Assembly: GCA_031292465.1 (NCBI GenBank)
Contig: JARLHB010000209.1
Coordinates: forward strand, 1 to 6,032
Reading direction: 5' to 3'
Length of the DNA: 6,032 nucleotides
Source: Ignavibacteriaceae bacterium
Lineage (GTDB): Bacteria > Bacteroidota > Ignavibacteria > Ignavibacteriales > Ignavibacteriaceae
Part shown: positions 1 to 5,890 of the stretch, piece after piece
Layout: every line of letters starts with the position of its first letter
Numbering within the stretch: position 1 is the first letter of the stretch
Translations under genes and position numbers: made by a program
The notes under the pieces: generated by a model
Database searches by the model: none
Seen by the model: only the letters and a program-made list of their open reading frames with translations
What the model was told of the DNA's origin: nothing

Positions 1-425
1 AAAATGTAATCAAGAACACAAGTTTACAGGGGCGTTTTGAATATTATTCAATAAAGCCTGATATAATTTTTGATTCTGCACATAATCCAGAGGGAATAGC
101 AAACTTTTTATCCGAATTTAAAAGAGAGATGGGCAAATACTCAAAAAGGGTTTTGCTTTTCGGGGTAATGAAGGACAAGTCAATTAAGGGAATGCTGTCT
201 AACCTGGCCGGAAACTTTGATGAAATTCATATAACACAGGTGAATGTAGAACGCTCCAGCAAAATAGAGGACCTGCAAAATATTGCAAAGGATCTGGGTA
301 TCACAACTATTTCCGAACCTGACCCGGTAGAGTTTGTAAAGAAATTTAAAATACAGTCGTCAGATAATTGTTTAGTGGTATTAGGAAGTATGTATCTGGT
401 TGGTGAGATAAAAACGGCCTTGTAA
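1..425 (+). CDS. folC: Bifunctional folylpolyglutamate synthase/dihydrofolate synthase, C-terminal part (5' end outside window)
   Basis: The reading frame is open from the window edge (first full codon at base 3) to the TAA at 423-425, giving the last 140 residues. FolC adds glutamate to folates and makes dihydrofolate from dihydropteroate in the cytoplasm. Visible Mur-ligase-type C-terminal signatures are GRFEYY near residue 10 (family PGRLE-like), then FDSAHNPEGI at about residues 23-32 (family DGAHNPxG, with Ser replacing the usual Gly), LLFGVMKDKSIKGML (family FGxxxDKDxxxML), and a C-terminal GSMYLVGEI close to the family GSLYLVGEV ending. These motifs in this order distinguish FolC from MurC-F. 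An ATG at base 129 lies inside the protein, after the HNP motif, and is not the real start. The stop is followed by 195 bases before rho, so the two genes are probably separate transcription units, although read-through is possible. Confidence 0.93.
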   Translation, partial: NVIKNTSLQGRFEYYSIKPDIIFDSAHNPEGIANFLSEFKREMGKYSKRVLLFGVMKDKSIKGMLSNLAGNFDEIHITQVNVERSSKIEDLQNIAKDLGITTISEPDPVEFVKKFKIQSSDNCLVVLGSMYLVGEIKTAL

Positions 426-434
426 AAATGCGAA

Positions 435-505
435 ATTGCTTGACATTATTTTCAAATAGCCGTAATTTTCTATTAAACCTCTTGTTCCTTTCATTATTAA
501 GCAAT
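435..505 (+). other. Long-range inverted repeat flanking the folC 3' end / rho leader, T-rich tail
   Basis: ATTGCTTGA (435-443) can pair with TTAAGCAAT (497-505): nine pairs, one of them G-U. The second arm is followed by TGTTTTTATTT. This resembles a stem plus U-tract, and its first arm starts 10 bases after the folC stop, so it could end the folC transcript. The loop of 53 bases is far larger than in a usual intrinsic terminator, and the stem is not GC-rich, so the terminator reading is weak. The proposed rho promoter overlaps the first arm and loop. A transcript starting there would carry only the second arm. Confidence 0.25.
440..470 (+). promoter_or_regulatory. Candidate promoter for rho
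   Basis: TTGACA at 440-445 is followed, 20 bases after its TTG, by TAATTTTC at 463-470. That matches five of the six fixed positions of the Bacteroidota TAnnTTTG element. Read as a sigma-70 site, TTGACA has a 17-base spacer to TAATTT, but that -10 is poor. Transcription would start near 477 and give a leader of roughly 145 bases before rho. The region is AT-rich, so chance matches are expected. Confidence 0.35.
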
Positions 506-620
506 GTTTTTATTTAATTAACAAAACCGCGTACGTAAATACGGGAAAAAAAACCGTTGAAAAATAACAATATTTTCAATTATTCAATTTTCATTTCAAA
601 ATTAATTTGGGACATAAAAA

Positions 621-1874
621 ATGCCAATGGATATCTCTGAACTCAAGTCAAAAAAAATTGTTGAGCTAAATGCTATAGCCAAGGAACTGGGAATTTCCGG
701 CTACAGTGATTTGCGAAAACAAGAACTCATATTTAAAATCCTCGAAGCACAAACCGCTAAAGACGGACTTACCTTTTCAAAAGGTGTACTGGAGGTTTTA
801 CCTGATGGTTACGGATTTCTCCGCTCATCGGATTATAATTATCTTCCTTCACCGGATGATATATACGTTTCACCTTCACAGATTAAAAAATTCAGCCTTA
901 GAACGGGCGATTTTGTAAGCGGCCAGGTAAGGCCACCAAAAGAAGGCGAAAGATTCTTTGCTCTTTTAAGGGTTGAAGCTGTTAACGGCCTTGAACCTGA
1001 AGGCATAAGAGAAAGAACCCTGTTCGATAACCTTGTCCCGGTTTACCCGACAAGAAGAATCAACCTGGAATCTGCTCCCGGTGAATATTCAATGAGGATT
1101 ATGGACTTGCTTTCTCCTATTGGCAAGGGACAAAGAGGTTTAATTGTATCACCTCCTAAAAGCGGTAAAACAATTCTTCTTCAAAAAATAGCCAACTCTA
1201 TTACAAGAAATCATCCCGAAATAAAATTGATTATCCTTCTTATAGATGAACGTCCTGAAGAAGTTACAGATATGGAACGTTCCGTTAAGGCGGAAGTAAT
1301 CAGTTCCACATTTGATGAACCTGCTGAAAGACACGTACAGGTTGCGGATATGGTTATTGAAAAAGCAAAACGGCTTGTGGAAGCTAAGGAAGATGTTGTT
1401 ATTCTGCTTGATAGTATTACAAGGCTTGCAAGAGCGCATAACATTGTAGTGCCTCACAGCGGCAGAATCCTGTCTGGTGGTGTTGATTCAAACGCTCTAC
1501 ATAAACCAAAAAGATTCTTTGGCGCGGCACGTAATACTGAAGACGGCGGCAGTTTAACTATCATTGCTACGGCTTTAATTGATACAGGCAGCAGAATGGA
1601 TGACGTTATCTTTGAAGAGTTCAAGGGAACAGGCAACATGGAATTGGTTCTTAACAGGGACTTAAGCGACAGGAGAATCTTCCCGGCTATTGATGTTAAC
1701 AGATCCGGTACAAGAAGAGAAGATTTGCTTATGAAGGAAGATGAACTTTCAAAGGTTTGGATATTAAGAAAGATTCTTAGTGATTTTAATCCGGTGGAAG
1801 CTATGGATTTCTTGCTTGATAAAATGCGGGGCGTAAAAAACAACAAGGAATTCTTAAATAATATGAATAGTTAA
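621..1874 (+). CDS. rho: Transcription termination factor Rho
   Basis: Rho is the hexameric ATP-dependent RNA translocase that ends transcription at unstructured, C-rich RNA. The 417 residues are close to the E. coli length of 419, without the long N-terminal insertion seen in many Bacteroides Rho proteins. Order of parts: N-terminal helical Rho_N domain (about 1-45), cold-shock-like RNA-binding domain with the RNP1-like GYGFLR (63-68), then the RecA-type motor. The motor shows Walker A SPPKSGKT (177-184), Walker B VVILLDSITRLARA (259-272), Q-loop VVPHSGRILSGGVD (276-289), R-loop EFKGTGNMEL (333-342) and the arginine-finger segment SGTRREDLL (362-370). All catalytic elements appear intact. 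The start is ATG 621, but the in-frame ATG at 627 (residue 3, giving MDISELK) is equally plausible. Neither has a Shine-Dalgarno sequence; an A-rich stretch precedes 621, as is common in Bacteroidota. Long minus-strand ORFs beneath it are shadows. Confidence 0.98.
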   Translation: MPMDISELKSKKIVELNAIAKELGISGYSDLRKQELIFKILEAQTAKDGLTFSKGVLEVLPDGYGFLRSSDYNYLPSPDDIYVSPSQIKKFSLRTGDFVSGQVRPPKEGERFFALLRVEAVNGLEPEGIRERTLFDNLVPVYPTRRINLESAPGEYSMRIMDLLSPIGKGQRGLIVSPPKSGKTILLQKIANSITRNHPEIKLIILLIDERPEEVTDMERSVKAEVISSTFDEPAERHVQVADMVIEKAKRLVEAKEDVVILLDSITRLARAHNIVVPHSGRILSGGVDSNALHKPKRFFGAARNTEDGGSLTIIATALIDTGSRMDDVIFEEFKGTGNMELVLNRDLSDRRIFPAIDVNRSGTRREDLLMKEDELSKVWILRKILSDFNPVEAMDFLLDKMRGVKNNKEFLNNMNS

Positions 1875-2004
1875 TTCATTAATTATTTGTTATTATTTCA
1901 AAGGTTCGGTTATTCAAGTAATTTATGGAATTATCGACTTGAGATATTATGTTTTGGTTAAAAGTGAAATAAATTAGCACGTTTTAATTTTTATATGTTT
2001 GTCA

Positions 2005-2031
2005 ATCTTGATAGATCTATATTATCTTGAT
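2005..2031. repeat. 10-bp perfect palindrome framed by direct repeats
   Basis: ATAGATCTAT at 2011-2020 is a perfect palindrome. It lies between two copies of ATCTTGAT (2005-2012 and 2024-2031), spaced 19 bases start to start, with the left copy overlapping the palindrome by two bases. The site lies about 85-110 bases upstream of the STAS/ATPase gene and just upstream of its candidate promoter, a reasonable place for an operator. No matching regulator gene is in the window, and short palindromes are common in AT-rich DNA. Confidence 0.3.
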
Positions 2032-2036
2032 TTATT

Positions 2037-2068
2037 TTGAATGTAAACTTTTCCTTTTGATCCATTTG
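2037..2068 (+). promoter_or_regulatory. Weak candidate promoter for the STAS/ATPase-DUF4325 module
   Basis: TTG at 2037-2039 is followed after 21 bases by TCCATTTG (2061-2068), matching five of six fixed positions of TAnnTTTG. The start of transcription would fall near 2075, leaving a leader of about 40 bases. A second -7-like element, TTAATTTG at 2072-2079, lacks a properly spaced TTG. Confidence 0.22.
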
Positions 2069-2114
2069 GGCTTAATTTGAAAGTTGTGATTTTAATATCC
2101 AAAGTGTTGGCTCT

Positions 2115-2999
2115 ATGATAACAATAAAATTCCCAGCATTTTTAACAATACGAATTGCGAACTGTCTTATTCAGAGATGTGAAAAAGCACTTCAATCTGT
2201 AGACAAAGATATTCTTTTTGATTTTTCTGCTTGTAGCTTTAGTGAGCCTTTCGCTATTACTCTTTTAGTTGGTGCTATGCTTTTTTCAATTAAAAGAGGT
2301 AAAGTAGTAACATATTTACGTTCTTCAAATAAAAAACTTGAAGATTATTTAAATAGAATTGGATTCTATGCATGGGGACATGGCACTGGTAAAGAGATGA
2401 AGTCTACTGTTAAGCAAGTTGAATTACGACATTTAAAAGGGGTAGAACCCCTTTATACAGATAATATTATTACAGTTTTACAACATTATTTAACCTTATC
2501 TCAAGGAGTAAGAGGGTCTTTACATCTTAGTCTAAACGAATTAATGACAAATACATTTGATCATAGTCAAACTCAAATGGGCTGTTTCGTTTGTGCTCAA
2601 GCATACAAAAGTCGTGGTACTATTAATATATGTTTAACAGATTTTGGAAGAGGAATTCTTAAATCACTTTCGACATCAGACGAATACAGGCATCTCAAAA
2701 ACTCAATAGATGCTATTGAACTTTCTATACAGGAAGGTGTCTCGAGCAGAAAAAATAGACTTGCTGGATTAGGATTAACACATATTCATAGGTTCTTAAA
2801 AATAAACGAAGGTCAAATACATATAATTTCTGGAGATGGTTGGGTTCATTGGGATTATACAAACGGAGCAATTAGGCAGGTAAGAAAGAAAAAACTGGAT
2901 ACTGAATTTGAAGGAACAATTGTAAATATTATTGCCAAAGCAGATGGAGAGGGTATTTACTTCCTTGGTTCAGAAAATCCGGAGGAAGATATTTTCTAA
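2115..2999 (+). CDS. STAS-like domain fused to a GHKL (HATPase_c) ATPase; role unknown
   Basis: The 294-residue protein appears soluble, with no signal peptide or membrane segment. Residues about 1-100 resemble a STAS fold: strand ILFDFSACSFSEPFAITLL (33-51) matches the pattern of a STAS core strand followed by its helix. Residues about 130-275 carry the GHKL ATP-binding motifs: N-box NELMTNTFDHS (141-151; E142, N146, H150), G1 box DFGRG (176-180), G2/lid AGLGL (217-221) and a closing FEGTIVNI (266-273). There is no phosphoacceptor-histidine dimerisation domain, so this is not a classical sensor histidine kinase. Known relatives of the fold include the anti-sigma serine kinases, MutL and Hsp90. 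Between G1 and G2 lies a segment of about 35 residues containing EGVSSRKNR (207-215). ATG 2115 is the only usable start after an in-frame stop at 2073-2075. It is followed 2 bases later by the DUF4325 gene, so the two are almost certainly co-expressed. Its codons are more AT-rich than those of its neighbours. Domain assignment is firm for the ATPase and moderate for STAS. The biological role is unknown. Confidence 0.85.
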   Translation: MITIKFPAFLTIRIANCLIQRCEKALQSVDKDILFDFSACSFSEPFAITLLVGAMLFSIKRGKVVTYLRSSNKKLEDYLNRIGFYAWGHGTGKEMKSTVKQVELRHLKGVEPLYTDNIITVLQHYLTLSQGVRGSLHLSLNELMTNTFDHSQTQMGCFVCAQAYKSRGTINICLTDFGRGILKSLSTSDEYRHLKNSIDAIELSIQEGVSSRKNRLAGLGLTHIHRFLKINEGQIHIISGDGWVHWDYTNGAIRQVRKKKLDTEFEGTIVNIIAKADGEGIYFLGSENPEEDIF

Positions 3000-3001
3000 A
3001 T

Positions 3002-3319
3002 ATGGAATATATAATAAATATAAAAAAGGTTTGTGGGAAAAATATAGTCACAAGAGATGACGGTAAAAAAGTTCGTGACTTGATTGAACTTCAATGGACT
3101 CTTATAGATAAAATTAAAATTGACTTCGGAAATGTTTTGGTTGCTTCTGTTTCTTTCTTTGATGAAATTTTTGGTCGATTAGCACTAAAATATTCGCGAA
3201 GCGAACTTACGGAAAAGATTATCATGGAGAATATTCAGGAGTATGACAGAGCATTACTGAATGACATTTTGAGGTCAAGATTTAGACAACAAGAACTAAA
3301 GTTTCAAAGACAAAACTAA
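3002..3319 (+). CDS. STAS-like domain protein of the DUF4325 family
   Basis: This small protein of 105 residues has no signal peptide or membrane segment. The core KIDFGNVLVASVSFFDEIFG (39-58) fits the DUF4325 pattern: a hydrophobic strand ending in D, then S-F-x-D-E-x-[FL]-G. G21 with KKVRDLI (22-28) resembles the family's G-x-x-[VL]-R segment. DUF4325 is annotated as STAS-like, with no agreed function that I know of. The gene starts 2 bases after the stop of the upstream ATPase, which implies translational coupling. Pairing a GHKL ATPase with a separate STAS-like partner recalls the SpoIIAB/SpoIIAA anti-sigma switch. However, I cannot point with confidence to a phosphorylatable serine: S49 and S51, just before the FFDE, are only possibilities. 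The C-terminus (RSRFRQQELKFQRQN) is basic and polar and may be a flexible tail. The stop is TAA at 3317-3319. Confidence 0.85.
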   Translation: MEYIINIKKVCGKNIVTRDDGKKVRDLIELQWTLIDKIKIDFGNVLVASVSFFDEIFGRLALKYSRSELTEKIIMENIQEYDRALLNDILRSRFRQQELKFQRQN

Positions 3320-3385
3320 ATGGATTTTAATTAATTAGCATAATATTCAATCGGAAATATTTGACGCATATTAACCATTCTTATG

Positions 3386-3418
3386 AGTATGACCTCATAC
3401 TGCTAAAATATTATTTTA
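3386..3418 (+). other. Short hairpin plus AT palindrome downstream of DUF4325 gene
   Basis: AGTATG (3386-3391) and CATACT (3396-3401) form a 6-bp stem with a 4-base loop. Three bases on (after GC at 3402-3403), TAAAATA (3404-3410) and TATTTTA (3412-3418) form a palindrome around one T. The pair lies 67 bases after the DUF4325 stop and could mark the 3' end of that transcript. There is no uninterrupted T-tract directly after the first stem, so an intrinsic terminator is only a possibility. Confidence 0.25.
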
Positions 3419-3489
3419 AAATTTTACTACTTTCAAAATTATGTTAATTGATACTTAAAGTAAAAAAACTTGATTAATATTTCCCCTAT

Positions 3490-3523
3490 TTAATTAATCT
3501 ATAAGATCTTATGGATTGATTAA
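3490..3523 (+). repeat. 34-base near-perfect inverted repeat (long hairpin)
   Basis: Arms 3490-3506 and 3507-3523 are complementary at 15 of 17 positions. The centre is the perfect 12-bp palindrome ATAAGATCTTAT (3501-3512). The two exceptions (3500 with 3513, 3495 with 3518) are T opposite G, so + strand RNA would still pair through U-G wobble, while the - strand RNA would have A-C mismatches. No T-tract follows (ACATCAAAATT), so it is not a standard terminator for + strand transcripts. It could be an RNA hairpin, a protein-binding site, or an end of a mobile element. It lies 113 bases upstream of the GWxTD gene start. Confidence 0.7.
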
Positions 3524-3575
3524 CATCAAAATTACACAGTAAGCTGCAGGTCATTATTTTATATACAATTATGAT

Positions 3576-3607
3576 TTGACGGTTATAAGAAATAAGATAT
3601 ATATTTA
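3576..3607 (+). promoter_or_regulatory. Candidate promoter for the GWxTD-pdxA operon
   Basis: TTG at 3576-3578 is followed after 21 bases by TATATTTA (3600-3607), five of six fixed positions of TAnnTTTG. A sigma-70-like TATAAT also occurs at 3606-3611, but its spacing to TTGACG (24 bases) is too long. Transcription would start near 3614, giving a leader of only about 20 bases. Two copies of TAAGATATA (3593-3601, 3612-3620), 19 bases apart, bracket the -7 region. Confidence 0.3.
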
Positions 3608-3636
3608 TAATTAAGATATAGCAATATTATGGCTTA

Positions 3637-4905
3637 ATGTTAAATAAAAATAAATTTATACTTAAAGCGGCTTTTCTGCTTTTATTTTATGGCACTGCTT
3701 TCGGGCAGCATCCAATGGCTCCCGGTTTTTTTGAGGCGCATGTCCTGCCGTCTTATACTGCCAATACTGCATTCTATGTCTACAGGATCCCATACAACAG
3801 GTTCGTTTTTATTAAAGGCGGAGATGTTTACAAAGCCGGATTCAGAATTAATATTGAAGTGACCGACTCGACTTCAAAACATATTACCAGGCAGGTTGAT
3901 GAAAAAAGCTTCTCTGTTTATAAATATGAAGAAACAAATTCGAATGACAGTTATTACGAAGGGTTATGCAGCTTTAATATAGGGGATGGCAAATACCATT
4001 TGTCTCCGGCAATTTCCGATTTGAACTCCAGCAAAGAATTCAAATTACCTGATGTTTGGATTGATTATGACACGGCAGCAAATAAAGATTTTCTGCCTCC
4101 TTTCATTATTATGCAAAATCAGGTAAAATGCGGGAACAATTCGTTTTATAAATTAGCGAACTTTAATAAAAGTATCCCTTTTGATGGAGGAAGTTATAAT
4201 TTTATCCTTCCTTCTGCAGATACCTTGTTAAATGTAATTTACGTTATTCTTATAAATAACCGCGATACAGTACTTAGAAAAAGTATAAATGAAAATTATA
4301 CAGCCGGGCTGCTTCCCACAGAGTGCGATGGGAATATTTTATTACAGAATACTAAAACAATAAGGGCCACAAAGAATTTCATACTTAAAAATTTTAGTAA
4401 AACTCTTGATGAGGGTTCAATACGAGTAGTTATTTCAAAAGACAGCAGTTTTAGGAATCCCTTTGTTTTTAATACTGATGTAAAATGGTTTAATAAACCT
4501 TTTTCACTTACAAATCCGGCAGATGCTATAAAAATTCTTAAATATATTGAGAAACCTTCTGTCGTAGATTCACTATTAAGCTTCAGCAGGGAAGATTATG
4601 AAAAGGAATTAAAAAATTATTGGAAAAAATACGAACCGGCCTCGCAGTCAAAATTTAATCCGATTATGGAAGAATACTATTCAAGAATAGATTATGCGGT
4701 AAAGAATTATTCTGCATTGTCTGAAAAGAATGGCTCGCAAACCGACCGGGGTAAAATATATATTAAATACGGTATGCCTAATAAAATAGAACGTTCTTCC
4801 GACCGTTATGGAAAAATGGTTGAAAAATGGATCTATACAAATTCGAACCTTGCCTTTGAGTTTACCGACTTACTGGGAGCAGGAAATTATACATTAAAGA
4901 AGTAA
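3637..4905 (+). CDS. Secreted GWxTD-domain protein
   Basis: The 422-residue protein starts with a clear Sec signal peptide: KNK at 4-6, hydrophobic core FILKAAFLLLFYGTAFG (7-23), likely cut before Q24. There is no lipobox cysteine, so it is predicted to be a soluble periplasmic or exported protein. Residues about 30-300 look beta-rich with no recognisable catalytic motif. The C-terminal part (about 315-422) has the GWxTD-domain layout: YEKELKNYWKKYEP, a helix with YYSRIDYAVKNYSAL, then GSQTDRGKIYIKYGMPNKIE (366-385), EKWIY (396-400) and a final FEFTDLLGAGNYTL. The name-giving GWxTD is here GSQTD (366-370), so Trp is Ser while TDRGxxYIxYGxP is kept. GWxTD proteins are common in Ignavibacteria, Bacteroidota and related phyla, and their function is not established. 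The ATG at 3637 is chosen because the signal peptide begins there; no Shine-Dalgarno is seen. It is separated from pdxA by one base. Confidence 0.88.
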   Translation: MLNKNKFILKAAFLLLFYGTAFGQHPMAPGFFEAHVLPSYTANTAFYVYRIPYNRFVFIKGGDVYKAGFRINIEVTDSTSKHITRQVDEKSFSVYKYEETNSNDSYYEGLCSFNIGDGKYHLSPAISDLNSSKEFKLPDVWIDYDTAANKDFLPPFIIMQNQVKCGNNSFYKLANFNKSIPFDGGSYNFILPSADTLLNVIYVILINNRDTVLRKSINENYTAGLLPTECDGNILLQNTKTIRATKNFILKNFSKTLDEGSIRVVISKDSSFRNPFVFNTDVKWFNKPFSLTNPADAIKILKYIEKPSVVDSLLSFSREDYEKELKNYWKKYEPASQSKFNPIMEEYYSRIDYAVKNYSALSEKNGSQTDRGKIYIKYGMPNKIERSSDRYGKMVEKWIYTNSNLAFEFTDLLGAGNYTLKK

Positions 4906-4906
4906 A

Positions 4907-5890
4907 ATGAGCAATTTTGTTTTTACATGCGGTGATATAAACGGGATTGGCCCCGAAATAGTTGTTAAGACTTTGAATAAGATAACCAAAGGGTCAAAAG
5001 ATGAATTTGTGTTTGTCTGCCCTAAAAATATTTTTAAATATGCGGCTAAAATTATTAAGCCGGAATTTGAGTATTCTGTCTCTGATAAAACCGGCAGCAG
5101 AAATAAGAAGCAGGTTTTAATTCTGAATACAGGTACCTACAAACAGAATACCGGGGCCCCTACGATTGATTCAGGCATGTCTTCTTTTGATTCTATAGAA
5201 GCATCATTCCAATTACTAAAAGATAGGTATTCCGATGCCGTAATAACTGCGCCGATATCCAAAACAGCAATTAAAATGGCGGGGAAAAATTTCCCGGGCC
5301 ATACGGAAATGTTTGCAGGCTGGTGCAATGTTGATAATTTTGTAATGATGTTCCTTTCCGGCAGAATGAATGCTGCTCTGGCAACAATTCATGAGCCAAT
5401 TAAGAAAGTGCCGGGACTAATTACAAAAAGGCTGTTAAATAAAAAAATTGATGTTATATTTAATACATTAAAAAGAGATTTAAGAATCAGTTCACCAAGG
5501 ATTGCAGTGCTGGGATTAAACCCCCACGCAGGTGAAAACGGCCTTATCGGAAGTGAAGAGGAGAAGATATTAAAACCTTTCATTTTCCAGAGTAAATTTT
5601 CGGAATATTTAAGCGGCCCTTTTTCGCCGGATGCCTTTTTTGCCAACAGGCTTTATAAAAATTTCGATCTGGTCTTCGGTATGTACCATGACCAGGTATT
5701 AAGCCCATTTAAATTAATTAATTTTGGCTCGGGAGTAAATTTTACGGCAGGTCTTCCCATTGTAAGAACATCGCCGGACCACGGGACTGCATTTGACATT
5801 GCCGGCAAGGGAACAGCCGACGCATCAAGTATGATCAGCGCGTTTAATTATGCTAAAAGGATAGTTAAAAACAGAAAACTGAATAAATAA
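4907..5890 (+). CDS. pdxA: 4-hydroxythreonine-4-phosphate dehydrogenase PdxA
   Basis: PdxA oxidises 4-phosphohydroxy-L-threonine with NAD(P), and the product decarboxylates to the amino-ketone used by PdxJ to make pyridoxine 5'-phosphate. It is a cytoplasmic, metal-dependent homodimer. The 327 residues match the E. coli length (329). Visible signatures: GDINGIGPEI (9-18; family GDPxGIGPE), TAPISK (114-119), PGHTE (130-134; substrate-contacting His/Thr), and the three metal-ligand histidines H162 (ATIHEPI), H207 (LNPHAGENG) and H261 (GMYHDQ), then RTSPDHGTAFDIAGKGTAD (287-305). All key residues are present. Paralogues acting on phospho-threonate share these motifs, but nothing in the context suggests a sugar-acid pathway. 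The start follows the GWxTD stop by one base and the stop overlaps the next gene's ATG (TAATG), so the three genes are translationally coupled. Confidence 0.96.
   Translation: MSNFVFTCGDINGIGPEIVVKTLNKITKGSKDEFVFVCPKNIFKYAAKIIKPEFEYSVSDKTGSRNKKQVLILNTGTYKQNTGAPTIDSGMSSFDSIEASFQLLKDRYSDAVITAPISKTAIKMAGKNFPGHTEMFAGWCNVDNFVMMFLSGRMNAALATIHEPIKKVPGLITKRLLNKKIDVIFNTLKRDLRISSPRIAVLGLNPHAGENGLIGSEEEKILKPFIFQSKFSEYLSGPFSPDAFFANRLYKNFDLVFGMYHDQVLSPFKLINFGSGVNFTAGLPIVRTSPDHGTAFDIAGKGTADASSMISAFNYAKRIVKNRKLNK

Larger units (their letters stand above)
1875..2114. other. AT-rich spacer between rho and the two-gene module
   Basis: No gene, tRNA or transposon remnant is visible in these 240 bases. No convincing intrinsic terminator follows rho. 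The best structures are an imperfect stem (TCAAG 1914-1918 with CTTGA 1938-1942, inner TAATT/AATTA) and a 6-bp AT stem (AAATTA 1971-1976 with TAATTT 1985-1990) before a short T-rich stretch. Neither is GC-rich. The composition changes from that of rho almost at once, so the left edge of a putative insertion may lie here, but no target-site duplication or attachment sequence could be identified. Confidence 0.6.
3320..3636. other. 317-base gene-free AT-rich spacer
   Basis: No ORF of note, tRNA, transposase fragment or CRISPR repeat is visible. The spacer does hold several structured elements: a hairpin at 3386-3401, a palindrome at 3404-3418, a 34-base inverted repeat at 3490-3523 with a competing upstream arm at 3472-3478, direct repeats TAAGATATA at 3593-3601 and 3612-3620, and a candidate promoter for the next operon at 3576-3607. 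The right edge of the putative insertion carrying the two-gene module probably lies in this spacer, but no duplicated boundary sequence shared with 1875-2114 was found by eye. Confidence 0.7.

Noticed and set aside
706..918. 70-codon + strand ORF in another frame of rho
   Set aside because: It overlaps the Rho N-terminal domain, has no family motif and no start signal.
1149..1846. Three minus-strand ORFs of 77-130 codons inside rho
   Set aside because: They lie wholly within the strongly supported rho gene, have low-complexity Ser/Leu/Ile/Phe-rich translations typical of antisense shadows, and show no recognisable domain.
1875..2114. Integrase attachment site or target duplication matching 3320-3636
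   Set aside because: Shared strings between the two spacers (such as TTAATTA) are short AT-rich words expected by chance; no tRNA end or longer duplication was found.
2981..2986. GGAGGA as a strong Shine-Dalgarno for the DUF4325 gene
   Set aside because: It ends 15 bases before the ATG at 3002, too far for normal use, and is explained by the codons for P-E-E near the end of the ATPase. The other genes here lack such sites.
2115..2999. Classical two-component sensor histidine kinase
   Set aside because: No dimerisation/phosphoacceptor-histidine domain, no membrane segment and no response regulator nearby; only the ATP-binding fold is present.
3470..3523. CRISPR-like array from repeated TTGATTAA words
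   Set aside because: Only two 8-base direct copies with no regular repeat-spacer structure and no cas genes; better explained as hairpin arms.
5137..5646. Two minus-strand ORFs inside pdxA
   Set aside because: Antisense shadows of a gene with all its catalytic residues intact; no motif supports them.
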